Source: Anammoximicrobium sp032229885 (GTDB taxonomy: Bacteria; Planctomycetota; Planctomycetia; Pirellulales; Pirellulaceae). From it: 13,919 bases of DNA. The stretch is from contig JAVYAJ010000165.1 in the NCBI GenBank assembly GCA_032229885.1, forward strand, positions 1 to 13,919. The letters are read 5' to 3'. Positions 6,099 to 13,051 of this stretch are shown piece after piece (position 1 is the first letter of the stretch; the number at the start of each line of letters is the position of its first letter). The position numbers and the translations under genes are program-made. Below the pieces are notes generated by a model, which worked only from the letters and a program-made list of their open reading frames with translations, searched no databases and was not told the origin of the DNA.

Positions 6099-6622
6099 GA
6101 CAACTTGCCCTCGATACACTCTCGCAACTGCTGCTTGGCGCGTTGCATCAGGTTTTTGGCGCCGTGCTCCGAGATGCCCAGCGCCGCCGCAATGTTCGCC
6201 CGCGACTGGGCGTCTCGGAATCGCATCTCGAGCGCTAGCCGAGCTCGTTCGGTCAAGGCGCGAAAGCAGTCTTTCAAAGCCTCGAGCCGTGTCTCGGCGT
6301 GGTCAGCCCCGGCCCATTGCTCCCAAGTCCGGTCAAACTCCTCGATATCCGCGACCGCGATCTCCTTGGTCTTGGCGACTTTTCGTTGCACCGAGATGAA
6401 CTGGTGGTAGGCGACTTTGCGAAGGTACGCCATCGTCGCCGCGCGTCCCAAGTCCACAAACGGCCGTTGTAACACCGCCAAAAACGTCTCCTGCGTCAAG
6501 TCGTCGGCCTGCGCAGGCTCGCAACCCAACGCCCGTAAGTAACGCCACACTCCAACCTGATTCTGCTCGATCAGCTGGCTCGCGTCGAAACCGGTCGCAC
6601 TGGGACTCGTCCACGGTTCCAT
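6095..6622 (-). CDS. ECF RNA polymerase sigma factor
   Basis: About 175 residues. Sigma region 2 spans about 15-80, with DDLTQETFLAVLQ (40-52) as the core-binding region 2.2-like segment and YLRKVAYHQFISVQRK after it. Region 4 spans about 113-168, with the helix-turn-helix RANIAAALGISEHGAKNLMQ (141-160). There is no sigma 1.1 or region 3, as expected for an ECF (sigma-70 family) factor directing RNA polymerase to a dedicated promoter set. The ATG at 6622 gives a normal ECF length. The frame stays open to a TTG at 6739 (214 residues), so the start is uncertain; neither has a strong Shine-Dalgarno. Its TGA overlaps the GTG of the downstream membrane protein, implying coupled translation and a functional pair. 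Autoregulation is likely for this class, but I could not identify its promoter. Confidence 0.88.
   Translation of the reverse strand: MEPWTSPSATGFDASQLIEQNQVGVWRYLRALGCEPAQADDLTQETFLAVLQRPFVDLGRAATMAYLRKVAYHQFISVQRKVAKTKEIAVADIEEFDRTWEQWAGADHAETRLEALKDCFRALTERARLALEMRFRDAQSRANIAAALGISEHGAKNLMQRAKQQLRECIEGKLS
6108..6112 (-). promoter_or_regulatory. Ribosome binding site inside the sigma gene for the membrane protein
   Basis: GAGGG on the minus strand, 9 nt before the GTG at 6098 and inside the last codons of the sigma gene. It supports the GTGA-overlap start and translational coupling. Confidence 0.5.
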
Positions 6623-7254
6623 CTGCTGCCACACTTGTTTAAGCGGAAATTGACGCGGAAAGTACTCAGGATGTTCGCCGAACTCAAGGTCGGTTATTGC
6701 CGAGCTGGCGGCGCCGTCAAACGGGATGGCGATGGGCAAAGCGAGAGCTAAACCTTGAAGCCGCTGATATTTACAACAAGCCTGTGGTGCGGCGATCCGG
6801 GATGCGCGCCGAAGCTTTTCCGCGCGCTCGCCCTATCGCGCGCCAGATCCGCGCGCCAACGGGCCGCTATGGACGGGCGCCGGGCCGCGCGCGGTGCGCC
6901 TGGCCGGCTTTTGTGATGGTCTTTGTCCGCTGCATCTTCTTCCGCAGATGCGCGTATTTGGTCGCCGGTTTCCGCGGCGGTTGTCGTCGAGCTTTGGACA
7001 TGGCCTCAATTCTATCTGGTCGAGACGGTAGACAGTAGAATAGACACGATCCGAACTTCGGCCCTCGCCCCGATCAAGTCTGATTGGCCCGCCGGACGGT
7101 CGGAGGGGCGGGACGGACTAGACGAAAGTCGAGCTTTGTGGGGCATGGGCAAGCTGATGTCAGTCCGGCCGCGTTTCGCCCCCTGCCACGCGAACACGAC
7201 CAAGGCGAGGCGTGGGCGAGCCAATGGCGGCGGCCTGGCGCGAGACGGGGTGCG
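6623..7254. other. Region between the sigma factor and the esterase
   Basis: About 630 bp between the divergent sigma and esterase genes. Positions 6623-6739 may code for an N-terminal extension of the sigma factor. The listed 44-codon basic ORF lies at 6867-7001. A GCGCGC inverted repeat with a 10-nt loop sits at 6822-6843, downstream of that ORF. A TAGAAT at 7034-7039 resembles a plus-strand -10, but no -35 fits at 17 bp. I see no other gene. Confidence 0.45.
6867..7001 (-). CDS. Possible small, very basic protein
   Basis: A 44-residue ORF from ATG at 7001 to TAG at 6867, starting MSKARRQPPRKPATKYAHLR and continuing with KKMQRTKTITKAGQAHRARP. Lys and Arg make up over a third of residues and there is almost no acid, so it would bind nucleic acid or ribosomes if made. 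A GAGG sits only 2 nt before the ATG, which is a poor spacing. It lies on the same strand as the sigma gene, about 245 bp upstream of it. The mixed Lys/Thr/Tyr content reads more like protein than the Arg/Ala-rich shadow ORFs nearby, but its short length leaves this a candidate only. I do not recognise a family. Confidence 0.4.
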   Translation of the reverse strand: MSKARRQPPRKPATKYAHLRKKMQRTKTITKAGQAHRARPGARP

Positions 7255-8103
7255 ATGATGCCCGCCATCACTGTCGTACGAGCGGTTCTACCGTGGCTGG
7301 CGATCTGCCCGGTCGAACCGACGGTCCAGCGGAATGTGGCTTATGTCCAACCCGCGGATGCGCTCCGGCGACTCGATGTCTACGCGCCGCCAGTTGGACG
7401 GAGTCAGCCGGTCGTGATCTGGGTCCACGGCGGCGGCTGGCAAACAGGCGACAAGACCCATGTACAGCTCAAACCGCGGGCATTTGTCGACCGAGGCTAC
7501 GTCTTTGTTTCGGTGAACTACCGCTTGGCGCCCCAGGTCGACGCGAGCCAGATGGCCGCGGACGTCGCCAAGGCGATTGGCTGGGTCCGCGATCATGCCG
7601 CTCGATACGGCGGAGCCGCCGACAAGCTTTTCATCGCCGGACACTCGGCAGGAGCGCATCTGGCTGCGCTGGTCTCGACCGACGGCAGCTATCTCGAAGC
7701 CGAAGGACTGAGCCTAGCGGCGATCAGAGGGTGCATTTCCGTTGATACGGCGGCGTACGATATTCCCGAAGCCGTCGAAACATGCGGACCCATTCTGAGA
7801 CGCGTGTATCTCGCGGCGTTCGGGACGAACGTCATCGCGCAACGACGGCTTTCACCGATCGCGCATCTCGCAGCCGACAAGAACATCCCGGCATTTCTGA
7901 TCTTGCCTGTCGCAGATCGAGCCGATTCGGCGGCGCAGTCGCGCGCATTCGCCGATGCGTTGACCAACGCCGGCATCCACGCCACCGTAGTGCAGGCCGA
8001 AGGCAAGAGTCACGGCGCGATCAACCGCGACTTGGGCGTGCCCGGTGACGAGCCGACCAAAGCGGTATTTGCGTTCTTGGATAGGCTGTCGAACGACCGC
8101 TGA
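7255..8103 (+). CDS. Alpha/beta-hydrolase esterase
   Basis: A 282-residue hydrolase of the carboxylesterase/hormone-sensitive-lipase type. The oxyanion-hole motif HGGGW is at 58-62. The nucleophile is Ser131 in GHSAGAH (129-135). The likely acid is Asp221 (PVADRADS), and the base is His253 in KSHGAIN. SVNYRLAP (86-93) is also typical of the family. It should hydrolyse ester bonds of small acyl or aryl substrates, perhaps acetyl groups on sugars; the specificity is not readable. The N-terminus (MMPAITVVRAVLPWLAICPV) is mildly hydrophobic and could be a weak signal peptide or lipoprotein signal, though LAIC is a poor lipobox. The start is the first ATG in this frame; GGGG lies 4 nt before it, a weak site, and ATG 7258 is an alternative. 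It stands alone, convergent with the 8334 gene. Confidence 0.88.
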   Translation: MMPAITVVRAVLPWLAICPVEPTVQRNVAYVQPADALRRLDVYAPPVGRSQPVVIWVHGGGWQTGDKTHVQLKPRAFVDRGYVFVSVNYRLAPQVDASQMAADVAKAIGWVRDHAARYGGAADKLFIAGHSAGAHLAALVSTDGSYLEAEGLSLAAIRGCISVDTAAYDIPEAVETCGPILRRVYLAAFGTNVIAQRRLSPIAHLAADKNIPAFLILPVADRADSAAQSRAFADALTNAGIHATVVQAEGKSHGAINRDLGVPGDEPTKAVFAFLDRLSNDR

Positions 8104-8333
8104 GATGGCCTCGGTGTCGCGCCGAAACGGGACGCGCGGGGCCGGACCCACACAATCGATATCCGCCGCGAGAATGCTTACATGCCGCTCGATAACATCG
8201 AGGTCCAGAGGCTATCCGCCGGGCGCAAACGAGCAGTCCGTGGGGCGCGCGTGGGAATTCGCGTCCACAGCCAAGTGCGAGGGTCCCGCGCGCGGAGCGC
8301 AGCGGAGGGCGTATCGAACGCGCCGCACTCGCG
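8104..8333. other. Convergent spacer
   Basis: 230 bp between the stops of the esterase and the HTH gene. It is GC-rich, with CGCG-type short palindromes around 8288-8308, but no stem followed by a T-run. No terminator or gene is supported. Confidence 0.4.
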
Positions 8334-8831
8334 TCAGTCGGTCAACTGCGCCAAGGCTTGCAGCACGCTCTTGGCTCTCTCGATCCCACCCAACTCGTCG
8401 ACCATTCTCTTGGCCTTGACCAGCAGGCTGACCGACACGCCATCCCTGCTAAGCGTTGGCGAGCTTGCTTGCGCCGGAGCGGATTTCGCCTCGGAATCCC
8501 TCGCGAGGGACGTTTTCGTGGAGACGGCCTTTGCGTGCGAGTCCTTCGCTGTGGGAGTTTTCCCGGACGAGGCCTTCTTCGCTGCGATAATCCGCTCGTG
8601 GCGATATTTCAAGCCGGTCTTGACCCGAGATACATAGCTGGGCGTGACATCCAAACCCTGGGCGACCAGCATCGCGGAAATCTGCGTAGGAGTCTTTGTG
8701 GGATTGGCCTCCATCGCAGCCTTGATGACTGCCGCCTTGTTCACCACACCTTCGTTCACGGTGGCGGCGGACGGTGCTGCGTCTGTGGGCTGAGCTTCCG
8801 AAACGGAACCAGGGGCGGTTTTCTTGGCCAT
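8334..8831 (-). CDS. Small helix-turn-helix protein with flexible linker
   Basis: A 165-residue cytoplasmic protein in three parts. Residues 1-28 are an Ala/Pro/Ser-rich tail. Residues 30-77 look like a winged or simple helix-turn-helix: NKAAVIKAAMEANP, then TPTQISAMLVAQGL, then TPSYVSRVKTGLKY, whose last helix would be the recognition helix. Residues about 78-130 are a low-complexity Ala/Lys/Ser/Thr linker. Residues 132-163 (SVSLLVKAKRMVDELGGIER onward) form a short helical C-terminal module. I recall planctomycete proteins with the same HTH plus an LLxAKxxVDxxGG tail, but no known function. It is probably DNA-binding. The start has GAGGT 6 nt upstream. The stop faces the esterase gene across 230 bp without a clear terminator. 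Confidence 0.8.
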   Translation of the reverse strand: MAKKTAPGSVSEAQPTDAAPSAATVNEGVVNKAAVIKAAMEANPTKTPTQISAMLVAQGLDVTPSYVSRVKTGLKYRHERIIAAKKASSGKTPTAKDSHAKAVSTKTSLARDSEAKSAPAQASSPTLSRDGVSVSLLVKAKRMVDELGGIERAKSVLQALAQLTD

Positions 8832-8837
8832 CGTTGG

Positions 8838-8842
8838 ACCTC
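8838..8842 (-). promoter_or_regulatory. Ribosome binding site of the HTH gene
   Basis: GAGGT on the minus strand, 6 nt before the ATG at 8831, supporting this start. Confidence 0.55.
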
Positions 8843-8905
8843 GCTAAGGGTGAAGGAGAGTACGGATGCGACGAGGCCATTGTCCCATGGTGATTTTCGG
8901 GCAGT

Positions 8906-8948
8906 CGCACTCGCCAGAGTGCGGGATTCCCGTGGTCCGACGACCGCG
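8906..8948. repeat. Pair of tandem hairpins
   Basis: Two 7-bp hairpins lie 7 bp apart: CGCACTC-GCCA-GAGTGCG (8906-8923, perfect) and CGTGGTC-CGAC-GACCGCG (8931-8948, one G-U pair). Their size, short loops and spacing resemble the hairpins at 3185-3244. No T-run follows. They lie about 290 bp beyond the DUF3472-like stop, too far to be its obvious terminator. Confidence 0.5.
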
Positions 8949-9235
8949 GCTACCCCAACATTTCGCCTCGACGACGCCCCAGTATAGAAACTCGGATTTC
9001 ACCTGTCTACCGACCGGCCGGTTGCCTGGATTCGATCCAGAGGCTTGTGTCACGCATCGTGTTTGGCCAGCGCCCGCCAGAATGGACTCCCTTGATTCAC
9101 CTGCGCCTGCAAATGCCGTTGGACATCCTACCGCGCCAGCCTTGGACAACACCCGATCAACGGCCCTACACCGCGCCACGGTCGGACTCTTGTCCTGCGG
9201 AGTCGAGGAGGTCGCAGACCCACATCGCGGGATGG

Positions 9236-10075
9236 CTACCTCGGCGGCAACAAGTCGACGCGCCGCTGCGGGCCCCTCGACACGGGTTCACCAATTGCGA
9301 CCACCACGTGCCCGTCGCGAGGTTCCGCGCGGGCATAATCGGGGACGAGTTTCGGATACACCGCGGTGGCAGTTGGTTCTGCCACCGACGTTCCGTTGAT
9401 TTTCAGGTTGCCGAATGTCACGCTGAGTTTGGGGATGTCCGCCACCGGGATCGACGGACCGTAGATCTCGACAAAGCTGGCGATCTTTCGACTCAATACG
9501 AGATTCGCCTTCGGAAAACGCAGCGCACCGACAAAGATGTGTTCGTCGCCCTCGTGCGAGTAGACAAATGCGCCGACCCACGTCCGAGGCTCGCCTTCGA
9601 CCGTTTCCTGATCCATCCGCACAACTCGATAGGTGTATGTGCCCTTCTTCCATCGGCAAGCGCGGCGCACGCTCACAAAATCGCCTTCGTGACCTGAACT
9701 CTGCCAAAACCCGCCCATCGAGGGGCGAATCGCCTGCGGGCTTCGCTGCCCCCACATCGACATCAGAAAGCCGGGACCGATCTTGCGCAGACGTGGATCC
9801 CGTGCGGTATAACCGTCGACCTGGGTCTGGAGCCCGCCGTAAAAGCTGGTTCCGCCGAGCTGGCCCAGCCCGATCGGCGCGATGTACAGGTTGGTCGTGT
9901 CCGGCACATCGTCGCTGATCGTGACATCGATGCTGTAGCTCTCGAACGGCGCGTCCTGGCCGAGATCCCACCAGATATCGATCAGGTGCCACGGAGGCGG
10001 TCTCCATTGATCGGCGCCTCGAGCCAGCCCGGCGATGGGCAAGACGAGCGTCAGACACAGCAGGCGGAACAGCAT
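9236..10075 (-). CDS. Secreted DUF3472-like protein
   Basis: A 279-residue exported protein. A signal peptide covers about 1-20 (LFRLLCLTLVLPIAGLARG). A beta-rich domain follows, with WWDL (35-38), TNLYIAP (61-67), SFYGGLQTQ (77-85), FLMSMWG (103-109), a Gly-rich GGFWQSSGHEGDF (121-133), then a RWKKGTYTYRVVR strand (141-153). The order of a YxGxQ strand, an F-S-x-W strand and a W-x-x-G-x-x-Y-x-x-x strand matches my memory of DUF3472 proteins, which occur with polysaccharide-degradation genes. The match is by eye and not certain. The start is set by GGAGGA 7 nt upstream and by the signal peptide; the frame is open 51 bp further. It lies 200 bp downstream of the glycosidase-like gene on the same strand. 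Confidence 0.78.
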   Translation of the reverse strand: MLFRLLCLTLVLPIAGLARGADQWRPPPWHLIDIWWDLGQDAPFESYSIDVTISDDVPDTTNLYIAPIGLGQLGGTSFYGGLQTQVDGYTARDPRLRKIGPGFLMSMWGQRSPQAIRPSMGGFWQSSGHEGDFVSVRRACRWKKGTYTYRVVRMDQETVEGEPRTWVGAFVYSHEGDEHIFVGALRFPKANLVLSRKIASFVEIYGPSIPVADIPKLSVTFGNLKINGTSVAEPTATAVYPKLVPDYARAEPRDGHVVVAIGEPVSRGPQRRVDLLPPR

Positions 10076-10082
10076 GAGACGT

Positions 10083-10088
10083 TCCTCC
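10083..10088 (-). promoter_or_regulatory. Ribosome binding site of the DUF3472-like gene
   Basis: GGAGGA on the minus strand, 7 nt before the ATG at 10075. It decides this start over the in-frame codon at 10126. Confidence 0.75.
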
Positions 10089-10275
10089 AACGAGCGACCG
10101 AGTTTCCAAACGCCGCCGAGGGCCACACGGCTCGAGTAGGTTTGAACCGACGCGAGCGCCGGGGACTGTACAGCGTGCGACCAAACATTCGCGTCGGACG
10201 CCGGGGCCTGGACAGATCGCCGGCGCCGCGCGCTGTCCGTTTCCTCGTGGGCGCCGCATTGCGGTCGGCGAGCCG

Positions 10276-12735
10276 TTATGGTTTGAGGTCGATCACGGCG
10301 ATGTCCTCGCCTGCCAAATGCACGGTCAACGCGCCATCGACAACCGCCAACGGCGCATCCGTCACCAACTCGCGCACGGTCGATGGACTGGGTGCGCCCA
10401 GGCTCAGACGGATCGTGGCCGTTCGGGGCTCGAGGCGATCATTGAAGATAGTCAGGTATCGGTCGCCGAAACGCTCGACGTAAACCTGCGGATCGCTGCT
10501 GCGCGCCGCGGTGATCGGCTCCCAGCCGGCTTCGGCGACGCGACGACACAGAGGAACGTATTTCTTGAACAACAGCCGGTCGCGATTGTACAACTCGGGA
10601 CGCGTGAAATAGTGTCCTTCCGAGGCGTTATGGCTGAAGAAACCGGGGAACATTCCATACGCCAGCGAACGCTTCATATAACGTTCCACCAAATCCGACG
10701 AAAAGCGTTCGAACTCGGTGTTCATCAGGAAGCAGAAAGGTTTGCCCTTGCACAACGCGCGACGATACAGCAGTTCGACGTCCGACATCGGCTGCCAGGT
10801 TCCGCCTCGATTCCAGTTCGTCTCGGTACCCATTACGTCCAACAGCGGCGGCAGCCAGCACAGACGGCCCGGAGCGCCGTTGGCCATCATCAGCTTGTCC
10901 ATCGCATGAACGTCGCGGCCGATTCCGCGAATGTATTCAAACGAGATCAGACCGCGGAAGATGGCCGGCTGGAACGTCTCGGGCGCGAAGGTCAACGGCG
11001 TGTCGGCGGCGGCAAAGTGATCGCGACGAAAGTCGAGTTCGTCCGTCACATAACCTTCGCTCGAATCGATGTACTCGCCGTCCAGGTCGGCTTTGCGGTT
11101 GGGACCATACAACTGGTCCCGTAAACGCGCGTTCCATTTCATGTTGAAGTCGGTGGATTCGCCCACGATGCCGGGCATCGAGTTCATGCTCCAGACGGCG
11201 CCGTTGCACCAAGGCGTGTCGAGCAGACGCGCCGAAAACTGACCTTCCTCGTTGTGATACCCGCTGGTCAGCAGAGCCTGGGCGTGGCGATCCGGCCGCG
11301 CTGACGGTCGGCCCGTCTGCGCTGGCGTCTCGCCGGCCTGTCGCCGGGCTTCGGCCACTGCCGCTTCGATCGTCCGCGGCATGTCCGTCGGCATGCTCAT
11401 CCACCAAGTCATCGGCTCGGTGTAACGGAACGTCACGATGCCGTGCGCGTCGTCCCAAGACGTCTCGTTGTCGCCTTCTTTGAATCGAAAGCCGAAATCC
11501 TCCCAGCCTTCGACGGCACTGATCTTGGCGAACGGCATCCAGATTCCTTGCTGAGCGACGCGGCAGCGAAAGGCGTCGGGAAAAAGTCGATAGTAGCCGT
11601 CGAGCGCCGCGCGAAAGCTCCACGTCGGATCGAACGTATAGTGACAGAAGCGAAGTCGAGCGGTCGGTTTTTCGGGCGTCAAACCGAGGTCGTACGCCAG
11701 GTACAATTCCTCGGACCCGGCGTTGTATGCGACGCGAAACAATGCCGGGAACGCCGGATCGATGCCCACGGCCGTCCCGTGCTTGTCGTCCGCCACCGCG
11801 GCGAACGGATAGCGAGACAGGCGTCCCGCGCCGGCCCGGAAGCTGGTTGCATGGATGTACTCGCTGGCGGCTTGAATAGGCAGGTCGGTGCGCGGATCGT
11901 ACAACCAGCGCAACTCGGCCCGCGGGACGGGCAGCGCGTAGATCAGCGTGATCGCCCGATCTCGACCGCTCGTGTCGCGCAGTTCCGCGTCGATGAACGT
12001 CGCGCCGTGACCTTCCGATTTCCGCCAGTTCAACTGCAGATCCAACGCCTGTCGCTCGATCCGCACAAAATCCGAATCGACGGCCACGTCACGAACTTGG
12101 AAGCCGGCCTGCGAGGCGCCACGAACCAGCACGGGCGCCCCTTCGAAGCGACAAGCCGACTCGGGCGTGCGCATGACGCGCAGCTCGGGTTCGCGAAACC
12201 AGACCTTGCCGGCATGATTGCGCAGCAGCAGGTAGAACGCGAGCGAACGCACGGGCCGCTCGGGAAACACGATCACCTGGCGGCGTTGCCAGTCGTGAGT
12301 GCCGACGGCGAACGATGCCGTCTGCCCCCACAAGGGCGTGCCATCCTGATAGACCAGGTCGATGTACAGGGCGTAATCCGACCCTACGTTGCCGGTCACG
12401 CCTTCGGCCTTGCTCGACACGACGGCAACGATCGGAGTCGCGCGGGTTTGGTTCAAGACCACCGTTTGGCTGACGCCACGTTGGCCTCGGGCGTCCCGTC
12501 CATTGTCGCAGACAAACGCCTCGCCGTCGCGGACAAAGCCGGATTGATAGGGATGCCAAGCATTGGCCTGCAGCAGATTCTCGCCCGTATCCGAGACGGT
12601 CAAAACCTGTTTCACGATTTGGCCGTCGGCGCCGGCGTCGGCCGCCCGCGCCCGCGAGTCTATCTGGCAGACCAATCCACCGACGCCGAGGAACAGGACA
12701 AGCAGGCAGGCCAGAGACGGACGAGCGGCAGACAT
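10276..12735 (-). CDS. Large secreted glycoside-hydrolase-like protein
   Basis: An 819-residue exported protein with a signal peptide at about 1-32. Residues about 47-190 form a beta-sandwich resembling a carbohydrate-binding module (NLLQANAWHPYQSGF; SDYALYIDLVYQDG; FYLLLRNHAGKVWF). About 195-365 is a second beta-rich domain. About 366-735 has the feel of a TIM-barrel hydrolase: GIWMPFAKIS (397-406), NMKWNARLRDQLYG (531-544), DLDGEYID (550-557), ETNWNRGG, and FLMNTEFERFSSDL. Asp/Glu at 552-557 are candidate catalytic residues. About 735-819 ends in a small beta-sandwich (YLTIFNDRLEPRTATIRLSL). I cannot place it in a numbered GH family. The start has AGGAG 9 nt upstream and gives a clean signal peptide. 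The DUF3472-like gene lies 200 bp downstream. Confidence 0.8.
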   Translation of the reverse strand: MSAARPSLACLLVLFLGVGGLVCQIDSRARAADAGADGQIVKQVLTVSDTGENLLQANAWHPYQSGFVRDGEAFVCDNGRDARGQRGVSQTVVLNQTRATPIVAVVSSKAEGVTGNVGSDYALYIDLVYQDGTPLWGQTASFAVGTHDWQRRQVIVFPERPVRSLAFYLLLRNHAGKVWFREPELRVMRTPESACRFEGAPVLVRGASQAGFQVRDVAVDSDFVRIERQALDLQLNWRKSEGHGATFIDAELRDTSGRDRAITLIYALPVPRAELRWLYDPRTDLPIQAASEYIHATSFRAGAGRLSRYPFAAVADDKHGTAVGIDPAFPALFRVAYNAGSEELYLAYDLGLTPEKPTARLRFCHYTFDPTWSFRAALDGYYRLFPDAFRCRVAQQGIWMPFAKISAVEGWEDFGFRFKEGDNETSWDDAHGIVTFRYTEPMTWWMSMPTDMPRTIEAAVAEARRQAGETPAQTGRPSARPDRHAQALLTSGYHNEEGQFSARLLDTPWCNGAVWSMNSMPGIVGESTDFNMKWNARLRDQLYGPNRKADLDGEYIDSSEGYVTDELDFRRDHFAAADTPLTFAPETFQPAIFRGLISFEYIRGIGRDVHAMDKLMMANGAPGRLCWLPPLLDVMGTETNWNRGGTWQPMSDVELLYRRALCKGKPFCFLMNTEFERFSSDLVERYMKRSLAYGMFPGFFSHNASEGHYFTRPELYNRDRLLFKKYVPLCRRVAEAGWEPITAARSSDPQVYVERFGDRYLTIFNDRLEPRTATIRLSLGAPSPSTVRELVTDAPLAVVDGALTVHLAGEDIAVIDLKP

Positions 12736-13051
12736 GGCAAGGCACTCCTGTGTTGACTGACTGGCGGGGCACGTATCGAGGCACGCGCGCCCAGTCGCGA
12801 CGCGCAAACGGCGCCTCTCGCTCGGCGAGCGACTGCGTTCGTTCGCGACGCCGAGGGCTGGGGCGTCGTTACGCCTCGTTGCGACCGGCGGACACCATCG
12901 TATAGGCGAACCATCACCGCGTCGAGCAAGCTTGTTTGAAACTCGCGCATGAATCTCGCCGCGAGATCGAAAACGGACTCCACGTCGACAGGCCTCCGTC
13001 TATCGGAAGCCTCGCGACGCCATGGCGCAAGGACCCCTCCCAATCGCGAAC
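12736..13051. other. Spacer upstream of the glycosidase-like gene
   Basis: 316 bp. A 6-bp hairpin TCGCTC-GGC-GAGCGA lies at 12818-12832. A weak minus-strand promoter candidate has TTGCTC (12924-12929) and TATACG (12899-12904) with a 19-bp spacer, about 165 bp before the start codon. Both are only suggestive. No supported ORF. Confidence 0.4.
12745..12749 (-). promoter_or_regulatory. Ribosome binding site of the glycosidase-like gene
   Basis: AGGAG on the minus strand, 9 nt before the ATG at 12735. It favours this start over the upstream in-frame codon at 12807. Confidence 0.6.

Larger units (their letters stand above)
8832..9235. other. Gene-free spacer upstream of the HTH gene
   Basis: 404 bp between the stop of the DUF3472-like gene and the start of the HTH gene, both on the minus strand. 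Apart from the hairpin pair at 8906-8948 I see only unstructured GC-rich sequence and no supported ORF or promoter. Confidence 0.5.

Noticed and set aside
7084..7254. N-terminal extension of the esterase frame
   Set aside because: It would use a non-ATG start, is Arg/Gly/Ala-rich, and lies before the first residues that fit an alpha/beta hydrolase.
11443..12756. 437-codon plus-strand frame opposite the glycosidase-like gene
   Set aside because: No start-site support or recognisable motif; the minus-strand protein has a signal peptide and domain structure.
12660..13043. 127-codon minus-strand frame overlapping the start of the glycosidase-like gene
   Set aside because: It covers the well-supported start and signal peptide of that gene in another frame, and its second half is Arg/Ala-rich. 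A short stretch (VESVFDLAARFMREFQTSLL) looked protein-like but stands alone.
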